Shown: piece by piece, positions 1-5,144 of the stretch
Layout of the letters: each line of letters starts with the position of its first letter
Numbering within the stretch: the stretch's first letter is position 1
Assembly (NCBI GenBank): GCA_016839865.1
Contig: JAEOTN010000395.1
Coordinates: 1-5,257 of the forward strand
Direction: 5' to 3'
Source of the DNA: Promethearchaeota archaeon
Lineage (GTDB): Archaea; Asgardarchaeota; Lokiarchaeia; Sigynarchaeales; MK-D1
Length of the DNA: 5,257 nt
Notes under the pieces: generated by a model
Seen by the model: only the letters and a program-made list of their open reading frames with translations
The model's database searches: none
What the model was told of the DNA's origin: nothing
Position numbers and translations under genes: made by a program

Positions 1-1086
1 ATTTGGAGCGAGAATTCGTTCCAATTCCAGTTGAGTTATAACATTCGGATATTTACCATATCCGAGATATCCTTCCTGTCGGAATTCGTCCCAACCTGTG
101 GCAACAATGATTGTGCCAACTTTCAATTTCTCTATCTTGTCTGTATCATCGAAATCAATCGCATTTAGTTCGCATGCTTCCACACAGAGACCACATTTTA
201 TACATTTATTCATGTCGATCTGAGCAATCATTGGCACTGCTTGAGCAAATGCTATATAGATTGCTTTACGGGTCCCGAGGTTTTGGTCAAATTCTGAAGC
301 TCCATAGGCTGGACATACATCTACACAGGCACCACAACCATTACAGTCCTGGTTTGTGTATTTTGCATGTTGAAGTACTTCTATCTCGAAATTTCCTACA
401 AATCCAGACACTTTCTGCACTTCTGAGAGTGTCATTAGATGGATGTTTTCGTTTCTATTAACCTCTAACATCAAGGGTCCGAGTATTCAGATACTACAGT
501 CGTCTGTTGGGAAGGTTCGGTCAAGCATGGCCATTTTTCCACCGATCGTAGCTTGCTTTTCAACCAGATATACTTCATATCCGTTCTTAGCAAGGTCTAG
601 TGATGCTTGCATTCCTCCAACTCCACCACCAATCACTAGTGCTTTCTTTTCTACTGAGAATGATTTTTCCGGTATAGGTTCATGAAAGATGCAACGCGCA
701 ACGCCAGCACGAGTTAGTTCTTCGGCTTTGAGTTGTGCTTTTTCTTTCTCATTCATGTGAACGAAGGATACTTGCTCTCGGATGTTGACAAATTCCAGAT
801 ACGATGGATCGAGTCCAGAATCTCTCAAGACCTCCTGAAAGACGGGGAGGTGAGTCTTGGGGCTTCAAGCACATATTGCGATTCGGTTTAGTTTGTGCTC
901 CTCTACCGCAGCTTTAATCAAGTCTGCGCCCGATGTGGTGCAGAGGCTGATATTATCTGTAGCATGGGCTACGTTCGGTAGTTTAGCTGAGTATTCAGCT
1001 AATTTCGGCGTATCTATGACTCCGGCGATATTGATACCGCACCGACACACAAAAACTCCAATACGAATTTCGTCTTCTGTTGCCAT
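1..1086 (-). CDS. hdrA: HdrA-type heterodisulfide reductase subunit A, selenoprotein with two in-frame UGA (Sec) codons; C-terminus outside window
   Basis: HdrA is the flavin-bifurcating subunit of cytoplasmic heterodisulfide reductase complexes: FAD splits electron pairs between ferredoxin and a disulfide-reducing HdrBC module. The reading frame runs from ATG at 1086 to the left edge (362 codons seen; methanogen HdrA is about 650), interrupted only by TGA at codons 74 and 200. Seen in order: N-terminal Cys domain (C14, C16, C49, C72/U74 in ICA-U-SPKTH), FAD-binding GGGVGG at 153-158 followed by E176, the IGGKMAMLDRTFPTDDCSI-U-IL segment (C197, U200), and two ferredoxin motifs CxxCxxCxxxC (C248-C258 and C295-C305). 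Homologues carry Cys at both UGA positions (ACSPRTH-like and DCSMC-like motifs), and the translation stays HdrA-like across both codons, so this is recoding and not decay. A modest AGGA lies 8-11 bases before the ATG. Base composition is visibly richer in G+C than the flanking genes. No partner genes are visible. Confidence 0.93.
487..489 (-). other. Selenocysteine codon UGA, HdrA residue 200
   Basis: The in-frame TGA sits in FPTDDCSI-U-ILGP, where homologues read FPTNDCSMCILAP. It forms a CxxU pair with C197 near the flavin and cluster region. HdrA is an established selenoprotein family in some methanogens, and my recollection is that their Sec lies in this same motif. Sequence after the codon (ILGPLMLEVNRNENI) is normal HdrA. 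Confidence 0.92.
824..854 (-). other. GC-rich hairpin downstream of UGA codon 74 (possible SECIS-like element)
   Basis: Thirteen bases after the TGA, ACCTCC (851-846) pairs perfectly with GGAGGT (835-830) around the 10-base loop CCGTCTTTCA. Outside it, CTC (854-852) can pair with GAG (826-824) across a 3-base bulge. The placement resembles bacterial in-gene SECIS elements, and the loop contains GU. In archaea the SECIS is normally in an untranslated region, so this may be coincidental coding sequence. Function is unproven. Confidence 0.3.
865..867 (-). other. Selenocysteine codon UGA, HdrA residue 74
   Basis: The in-frame TGA reads ICA-U-SPKTH. Typical HdrA proteins read AACSPRxH here, so the UGA exactly replaces the conserved cysteine that, with C14, C16 and C49, makes up the N-terminal cysteine set, a probable iron-sulfur site (inferred from family knowledge). 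C72 two residues earlier gives a CxU pair. The frame continues with the expected HdrA sequence (SGLDPSYLEFVNIREQ region) on the other side. Confidence 0.85.
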
Positions 1087-1105
1087 TGGACTATCCTATT
1101 GGTTT

Positions 1106-1116
1106 TTTTGGTATCA
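1106..1116 (-). promoter_or_regulatory. TGATACCAAAA leader element of hdrA, shared with the TauE-type gene
   Basis: The 11-mer TGATACCAAAA lies 19 bases before the hdrA ATG. An identical 11-mer lies 17 bases before the ATG of the TauE/SafE-type gene, in the same orientation. In both cases it falls just downstream of the transcription start expected from the TATA-like box. It could be an operator or a leader RNA element; the role is inferred only from the repetition and matching placement. Confidence 0.4.
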
Positions 1117-1136
1117 GTTACTTCAAACACACATCT

Positions 1137-1150
1137 ACACGTTTATAATA
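1137..1150 (-). promoter_or_regulatory. Candidate archaeal promoter of hdrA (TATA-like box plus AAACGTGT)
   Basis: On the minus strand TATTATAAAC (1150-1141) looks like an archaeal TATA box, preceded by a purine-rich GAAAAG that could serve as a BRE. Initiation about 25 bases downstream would fall near 1120, giving a leader of roughly 35 bases before the ATG at 1086. AAACGTGT (1144-1137) overlaps the end of the box and recurs upstream of the TauE-type gene. Confidence 0.45.
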
Positions 1151-1278
1151 CTTTTCTTAGCATTTTCTTTAAGATTGTCAAGGAAGAAAAGTCTTTGATA
1201 CAAGTTTTCCAAGCAGCAACTTTGATAAAAATAGTAGTAATTAAAAATGGGTTTCCATATTATTGTTCATCAATTACA

Positions 1279-1367
1279 AGAGGTGTTAATTAGCTATGAT
1301 CTGGTGGAAAATAAATCGCATATCTGGTTTTGAAAGTTTGAAGCAAATTAACGCCCATAAGAACTAA
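1279..1367 (+). CDS. Possible 23-residue small ORF with Shine-Dalgarno
   Basis: AGAGGTG (1279-1285) is followed after 10 bases by ATG at 1296 and an open frame to TAA at 1365-1367, encoding MIWWKINRISGFESLKQIN and four more residues. The peptide is basic with a WW pair near its start and matches nothing I recognise. The match to a ribosome binding site is the only real evidence; an A+T-rich spacer of this size will contain such frames by chance. Coordinates include the ribosome binding site; the coding part is 1296-1367. Confidence 0.15.
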
Positions 1368-1420
1368 ATGTAAATGATTCTGAGCGAGTGGGTTGCTTCT
1401 TCTTTGTAAAATTCGCGAAA

Positions 1421-1475
1421 ATAGAACATTCTATACATTAGTTAATTGCACTTGAAAAATTGGTGAAGATGAGGT
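1421..1475 (+). promoter_or_regulatory. Candidate promoter and ribosome binding site of the first GNAT gene
   Basis: TATACATT (1432-1439), preceded by purine-rich DNA, is a reasonable archaeal TATA box and would place initiation near 1460. GAGGT (1471-1475) is a good Shine-Dalgarno match with 8 bases to the ATG at 1484. Together they favour the ATG at 1484 over the upstream TTG at 1460, which would coincide with the predicted transcript end, and over the ATG at 1469, which has only a cramped GGTGA in front. Confidence 0.4.
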
Positions 1476-1483
1476 ATCAGCTA

Positions 1484-2461
1484 ATGAAAAACATACAAAT
1501 ACAAATTCAAAAACTGGATAATCAATTAGATGTTGATGAACTAGCGTCCTTAACAATTAAGATGTGGAAATTTACACGTCCTGACCAGAATCCAACGGTG
1601 GAACGCTTTGGAAATTGGATTAAGAATCTAAAATATGACACACCACCTATAATCATGAAAGTTTATAGAGAGGAAACTCTTGTGGGGTGGGTTCTCTTAT
1701 TTATCCATGATTCTAAATGGTTGGAGATTAACCCTTGGGCTTTGGGGGGGCATCCACATATTCTGATTGAGGATCCTGACAAGGCAATAATTGCACAACT
1801 GTTAGTAAGAGAGTGTATTACCTACGCTATCGAGAATGCGTTCACCAGAGTTGAATTAGCATACATGAAAAAGGATACAACTGAGCAGTATCCATTCGAT
1901 GTATCTCTATATACGAAATGGAATTTGGAAAAAGACGATGAAATTGTTTTCATGTCGTGCGAAATTGCAGAAAATGAATATCTTCAAGTCGAGTTTCCGG
2001 AAGGAGTAGACGTCGCTCCTTTAAAAGATACTAAATATGAGGATCTCTATAGGTGTTCTTATGAATCCTTCAAGCATAGCGGGGATCGAAATTTTCATTC
2101 TAAAACGGACGAGGAAAGAAGAGAATACTTTAATGGCTTATTCGATAAAAATGAAGATCTAATAGAAAAAGCTTCTATTGTTCTCGTAAAAGGACAAAAA
2201 CACATAGGATTTACCCTTGTTAGACCAACACATGGAGAAGGAAATGGTCACTTGCAAGTAATTTGTGTAATTTCGGATTTTCGAAGAACAGGGCTTGGAT
2301 CAAAATTACTTAACTATGCAATTAATACACTGAAAAAACTAGGTTATAAGACTATGAGTCTTGGGGTAGACTGTGAGAATAATAATGCAATAAAATTATA
2401 TGAGAAATTCAATTTCGTTAAAGGATGGGAACGTGTGACTTATGTTTGGAAAAGAAAATAG
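1484..2461 (+). CDS. Tandem-GNAT-domain N-acetyltransferase, substrate unknown
   Basis: A 325-residue protein of the GCN5-related N-acetyltransferase (GNAT) superfamily, which transfers an acyl group from acyl-CoA to an amine; probably cytoplasmic, with no signal peptide or membrane segment. The C-terminal half (about 175-325) is a clear GNAT domain: strand VICVISDF, then RRTGLG (267-272) fitting the acetyl-CoA pyrophosphate-binding R-x-x-G-x-G, and the late signature DCENNNAIKLYEKFNFVKG (296-314) with the usual Asn, Ala, Tyr and two Phe. The N-terminal half (about 1-165) has GNAT-like strand and helix order (IIMKVYREETLVGWVLLF, later LYTKWNLEK) but no pyrophosphate loop, so it looks like a degenerate GNAT fold, a plan also seen in MshD-type enzymes. 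The start is chosen by GAGGT spacing; an in-frame TTG at 1460 would add eight residues. It ends 17 bases from the convergent permease gene. The substrate (small molecule, peptide or protein) cannot be deduced. Confidence 0.85.
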   Translation: MKNIQIQIQKLDNQLDVDELASLTIKMWKFTRPDQNPTVERFGNWIKNLKYDTPPIIMKVYREETLVGWVLLFIHDSKWLEINPWALGGHPHILIEDPDKAIIAQLLVRECITYAIENAFTRVELAYMKKDTTEQYPFDVSLYTKWNLEKDDEIVFMSCEIAENEYLQVEFPEGVDVAPLKDTKYEDLYRCSYESFKHSGDRNFHSKTDEERREYFNGLFDKNEDLIEKASIVLVKGQKHIGFTLVRPTHGEGNGHLQVICVISDFRRTGLGSKLLNYAINTLKKLGYKTMSLGVDCENNNAIKLYEKFNFVKGWERVTYVWKRK

Positions 2462-2478
2462 GAGATATAAAGGAAGAA

Positions 2479-2490
2479 TTAGAAAAAAAA
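2479..2490 (-). terminator. Oligo-T end of the TauE-type gene
   Basis: On the minus strand the last codons contain a run of eight T (2490-2483) reaching into the stop codon and followed by further T-rich DNA (TTCTTCCTTTAT). Archaeal RNA polymerase terminates at such T tracts without a hairpin, so this is a reasonable 3' end for the permease transcript in the 17-base convergent gap. Confidence 0.35.
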
Positions 2491-3252
2491 CATAACTCCA
2501 ATCGCTAAAAGAAAAATCAATACAATAATTTGGAAAATCTTAATGGGAATTTTTGGTGTCAATAAATGACCTATTTTTGTAAAAATTAAAATAATCGGTA
2601 TTGCTAGCAAGAAAACAATCCATAAATCTAACGGACAAACGCCATTGATAATATACAAAGGTAATCGGAGTAATGAAAGTGGTAATAATATTGCTGCGAA
2701 ATTTCCAATTAAGGATTCCCGGTGGTGCCCTGTACTTTCCAATAATGCTACATTGATTGGTCCGGCAGCTGATATAACACTAGCTAGGAATCCATTAGAA
2801 AATCCACCAAGATAAATAACAAATTCGGGCACTTTTCGTATTGGAATTTCTTCTTTTACTTCATCCACCTCAGTTTGTGGTAACTTGGGTTTCCTGTCTC
2901 TGATAAGGTAGATATATAATTTTATGACCGAAAACAGAACGATGAATATACCCAAGATAATCTCTAGGATTTGTGCAGCTACATATGGGATTAAAAATAC
3001 ACCAATAATGGCACCAGGAACCGCGGCTAATAGGACTTTACCCACAAATTTCCACTCCACAAATTTTCGATATTGAATTAAATTTACTAAACTAGGGAAG
3101 ATCCCCCAGAAATTAGTCAACACTATAGCAGATTGAATTCCGATTATAGGAGTGATTATCGGAATAAGAATTAATGCGTCTCCAAATCCAATAAGACCAT
3201 ATACAAAACTCGATAATGTAATGAAAAGAAGAATATAGTAGGGGGATATCAT
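2479..3252 (-). CDS. TauE/SafE-family membrane permease (putative sulfur-anion exporter)
   Basis: A 257-residue integral membrane protein of the TauE/SafE (DUF81) family, whose characterised members move sulfite, sulfoacetate or related organosulfur anions. The two-repeat design is visible. Repeat one starts with YGLIGFGDALILIP (18-31), followed by helices and the conserved PGAIIG (79-84). Repeat two starts with GGFSNGFLASVISAAGP (149-165) and ends in the family-typical IGHLLTPKIP segment and a last helix (about 239-257). A charged loop (118-140, RDRKPK through EVKEEIPIRK) separates the halves. Length is normal for the family. ATG at 3252 is chosen because it starts directly before the first helix; no Shine-Dalgarno is seen. 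The substrate is inferred from the family only. A weak metabolic link to sulfur redox is suggested by the leader element shared with hdrA. Confidence 0.87.
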   Translation of the reverse strand: MISPYYILLFITLSSFVYGLIGFGDALILIPIITPIIGIQSAIVLTNFWGIFPSLVNLIQYRKFVEWKFVGKVLLAAVPGAIIGVFLIPYVAAQILEIILGIFIVLFSVIKLYIYLIRDRKPKLPQTEVDEVKEEIPIRKVPEFVIYLGGFSNGFLASVISAAGPINVALLESTGHHRESLIGNFAAILLPLSLLRLPLYIINGVCPLDLWIVFLLAIPIILIFTKIGHLLTPKIPIKIFQIIVLIFLLAIGVMFFF

Positions 3253-3269
3253 AAGAGATTCTATCAGGA

Positions 3270-3280
3270 TTTTGGTATCA
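3270..3280 (-). promoter_or_regulatory. TGATACCAAAA leader element of the TauE-type gene
   Basis: Identical to the 11-mer in the hdrA leader and in the same orientation, ending 17 bases before the ATG at 3252 (19 in hdrA). It lies just after the start site predicted from the TATA-like box at 3305-3313. No ribosome binding site is visible between it and the ATG, so the element could also bear on translation. Confidence 0.4.
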
Positions 3281-3292
3281 ATTGATTTTTTA

Positions 3293-3313
3293 ACACGTTT
3301 AACCGTATATAAT
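3293..3313 (-). promoter_or_regulatory. Candidate promoter of the TauE-type gene (TATA-like box plus AAACGTGT)
   Basis: On the minus strand ATTATATAC (3313-3305) is a good archaeal TATA-box candidate, predicting initiation near 3283 and a leader of about 30 bases. AAACGTGT (3300-3293) follows five bases later; the same 8-mer abuts the TATA-like box of hdrA. Confidence 0.4.
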
Positions 3314-3354
3314 GTTTACTTCGAAATTTCTTAACCTTACCAAGAATCATAATC

Positions 3355-3364
3355 TTTTTTTTTT
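3355..3364 (+). other. Ten-T tract in divergent intergenic DNA
   Basis: An uninterrupted run of ten T followed by GTTT on the plus strand, upstream of the second GNAT gene. It has the composition of an archaeal terminator, but no plus-strand gene precedes it within reach; it could stop stray plus-strand transcription or simply be simple sequence. Confidence 0.3.
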
Positions 3365-3380
3365 GTTTATTCCCCAAGAT

Positions 3381-3411
3381 AATCATAATAAACTTGTATA
3401 ATTTAACGTGA
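3381..3411 (+). promoter_or_regulatory. Candidate promoter region of the second GNAT gene
   Basis: CATAATAAAC (about 3384-3393) is TATA-like and would initiate near 3414, only a few bases before the ATG at 3418, suggesting a nearly leaderless mRNA. A second TATA-like string (TGTATAATTT, 3395-3404) is too close to the start codon for normal spacing. GTGA (3408-3411) is at best a weak ribosome binding site. Confidence 0.25.
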
Positions 3412-3417
3412 ATTTTC

Positions 3418-4374
3418 ATGATATCAACTATAACAGAAGAAAATTTTTCAAAACTCGATCCCTTTTTTGAGGAATACTTCAAAGACCACGAAACAGATAA
3501 TCCAAATGCATTAACACAGATAAAACAAAATCTAAAAACAAGTTTTGAGGTGAAAAAAATATCCTTACTTGCTGTTTATTCTCATACTCAAGAAAAAATT
3601 CAGATACTCTTAGGAATCGATTTAAAAACCGGCTTCATTATGTTATGGAACCTTAAAGAATCATCTTCAGAAGATAAACAATCTATAGAAGACGTGATTC
3701 AAGTTGGTATTGAGCACCTGCAAAAACTAAATTTCAAGATAATACGTATGACTTCTAGATTTACAACTGGGATCAATGAATCTGTACTGTCCAAATTAGG
3801 ATTTCATATATATGAAAGAGCTAAGATGGATTTATCACGAGAAAATTTCCTTAAATTATCCCCTCCTCAATCGAATCAACACCTTTCATTTCAAAAATGG
3901 AGTGAAGAAATAAAAGAAGATCTTATCCCCATACTAGTAGAATCCCATTTCAATTATAATCATCCAGATGGGTATGTATTTAGTCAATATGTTGGAACAG
4001 AGGGATGTCATAATTTAATGAAAGATATGGAAGGAAATAGGTTTGGGCAATTTTTACCGGATCATTCATATGGATGTTTTCTTGACGGTCGATTGATGGG
4101 TGGTATCACATTTCTCAATCGAGAAGGTCATGGATATATTTCAGAAATTGTGATAGACTCTGCGTTAAAAGGACAACATCTAGGTAAATTGATATTGTTC
4201 AAATCTATTAAGAAGTGGTTTGAAAACAATCCAGAATCCCCCCAAGTCGATTTAGATGTGACTCTTAAGAATCAAGGTGCATATAATTTATATAAATCTC
4301 TCGGATTTCAAGAACAAGGTAGATACGTGTTTTATTGTTGGGTAGATCCTTCAATTCATACTACTACAAAATGA
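3418..4374 (+). CDS. Second tandem-GNAT-domain N-acetyltransferase, substrate unknown
   Basis: A 318-residue, probably soluble protein of the GNAT superfamily. The C-terminal domain (about 155-312) is recognisable: GYISEIVIDSALKGQHLG (239-256) provides the core strand and acyl-CoA loop, and LDVTLKNQGAYNLYKSLGF (279-297) is the typical late GNAT signature with Asn, Tyr and LGF. In the loop the first of the usual glycines is replaced by His254 (K-G-Q-H-L-G), a variant that still looks functional. The N-terminal half (1-140) keeps GNAT-like elements (LLGIDLKTGFIMLWNL, then SVLSKLGFHIYERAKMDLS) but no CoA loop, so it is probably a degenerate domain. Layout and length match the GNAT gene at 1484-2461, and both end in an aromatic YxW-type strand, suggesting distant relationship; overall identity appears low. 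ATG at 3418 starts directly at the first strand. It converges on the 7-TM gene. Substrate unknown. Confidence 0.83.
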   Translation: MISTITEENFSKLDPFFEEYFKDHETDNPNALTQIKQNLKTSFEVKKISLLAVYSHTQEKIQILLGIDLKTGFIMLWNLKESSSEDKQSIEDVIQVGIEHLQKLNFKIIRMTSRFTTGINESVLSKLGFHIYERAKMDLSRENFLKLSPPQSNQHLSFQKWSEEIKEDLIPILVESHFNYNHPDGYVFSQYVGTEGCHNLMKDMEGNRFGQFLPDHSYGCFLDGRLMGGITFLNREGHGYISEIVIDSALKGQHLGKLILFKSIKKWFENNPESPQVDLDVTLKNQGAYNLYKSLGFQEQGRYVFYCWVDPSIHTTTK

Positions 4375-4443
4375 CAAGAAAAATAAAGTCGATATCAAGA
4401 CCAAAACACGTTTCGTAAAATCAAAAATCATTATTATTTTCTT
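4375..4443. terminator. A+T-rich convergent gap with T tracts on both strands
   Basis: Between the convergent stop codons, the plus strand has TTATTATTTTCTT (4431-4443), suitable for ending the second GNAT transcript, and the minus strand has TTTATTTTTCTT within 4377-4390, suitable for ending the 7-TM transcript. No hairpin is apparent, as expected for archaeal T-tract termination. Confidence 0.3.
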
Positions 4444-5144
4444 ATAATGCTAATGAATAACAGTATAATTGCGCCTAAATTCAAAATCGATCCAATTCCT
4501 ATCCAGGATGCGGGAAAAATCCTCATATCAACGAGCATTAGATTTACTGTAGAAATAAATACGATTAAAACAACAACCATTAATCCTATGATTTTCCATT
4601 TTTGTTTGCTGTTACTAGTTTCAGGTAAGATACGTATTACTAGATACATACTTACTCCACAAAATATTGTCATCAATACTATGATAGAAATACCTAATGG
4701 TAGCTCTAGTATGAAATTCTCGTAATCTCCCGGAGGGCTAGCTTCGAAAGTGAATCCCCATCCTTCGAAAAAATAGAACGAAAATATCGCTATTGGTAAG
4801 ATTGTGACCAATAAAAGGAACACTATAACTCCTTTTCTCTCTCGATAGAATTTTTCTCCGAAATTGATAATATAAAAACCTGTTCCATAAATAATTACCT
4901 CCGCAATTATGATAGCAGGGACAATATGGATTAGTCGGGTGTACATTTCTTCCACTTGGGGTAAAAACATAGATAAAACTCGGATAGCTAATCCGACCAT
5001 TGATCGTACGGTTAAAACAAAAAATACTGCTGAAAAATATTTATTGGTTAAGGAATTCGACCTGACTGCTGTAATTATACCCATAATCAATATAACTACA
5101 ATTGCTATTGATAATTCCGTAATAACCAAGACGTCACGAGCCAC
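4434..5144 (-). CDS. Stand-alone seven-transmembrane protein, 7TM-sensor-like, function unknown
   Basis: A 236-residue polytopic membrane protein I cannot assign to a named family. Seven hydrophobic helices are visible, at about 6-26, 36-58, 70-93, 105-125, 146-170, 184-205 and 212-233. Positive residues cluster in loops 1-2 (RSN), 3-4 (EKFYRERKG) and 5-6 (SNSKQKWK) and at the C-terminus (RK), while loop 4-5 is acidic (EASPPGDYE); the positive-inside rule gives N-out/C-in. Size and topology resemble the 7-TM sensor region found in front of histidine kinases and cyclases, but here the protein stops right after helix seven with no output domain. The start is GTG at 5144, preceded by AAAGGGA with 6 bases between; the frame is open upstream to a stop at 5208-5210 but offers no ATG. 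It would need a separate partner if it signals. A transporter or enzyme role is equally open. Confidence 0.7.
   Translation of the reverse strand: MARDVLVITELSIAIVVILIMGIITAVRSNSLTNKYFSAVFFVLTVRSMVGLAIRVLSMFLPQVEEMYTRLIHIVPAIIIAEVIIYGTGFYIINFGEKFYRERKGVIVFLLLVTILPIAIFSFYFFEGWGFTFEASPPGDYENFILELPLGISIIVLMTIFCGVSMYLVIRILPETSNSKQKWKIIGLMVVVLIVFISTVNLMLVDMRIFPASWIGIGSILNLGAIILLFISIIRK

Larger units (their letters stand above)
1087..1483. other. Long divergent intergenic region between hdrA and the first GNAT gene
   Basis: About 400 bases without a supported gene longer than a few dozen codons. It holds the hdrA promoter and leader element at the left, the GNAT gene promoter and ribosome binding site at the right, and one possible 23-codon ORF with a good Shine-Dalgarno match (1296-1367). 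No tRNA, rRNA or CRISPR-like repeat was recognised. An open frame at 1099-1293 lacks any recognisable protein character. Confidence 0.6.

Noticed and set aside
1..1086. Reading hdrA as a pseudogene or as separate short genes
   Set aside because: The frame is unbroken apart from two TGA codons, both replacing conserved cysteines; there are no frameshifts, and HdrA motifs continue on both sides.
111..1198. Plus-strand open frames at 111-461, 443-685 and 857-1198
   Set aside because: They are antisense to the HdrA coding sequence and have no protein-family character.
1099..1293. 64-codon plus-strand frame in the intergenic region
   Set aside because: Low-complexity composition, no ribosome binding site, no recognisable domain, and it overlaps the hdrA promoter.
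1087..1459. tRNA, CRISPR or insertion-sequence remnant in the long spacer
   Set aside because: No TpsiC-like GGTTCGAATC motif, no regularly spaced repeats and no terminal inverted repeats or transposase fragments were seen.
3264..3482. 72-codon minus-strand frame upstream of the permease
   Set aside because: It overlaps the start of the second GNAT gene, is Lys/Ile-rich as expected from A+T-rich DNA, and spans the likely promoters of both flanking genes.
4372..4386. Third selenocysteine at the TGA ending the second GNAT gene
   Set aside because: The frame meets TAA after only three more codons and no homologous cysteine is expected; it is an ordinary stop.
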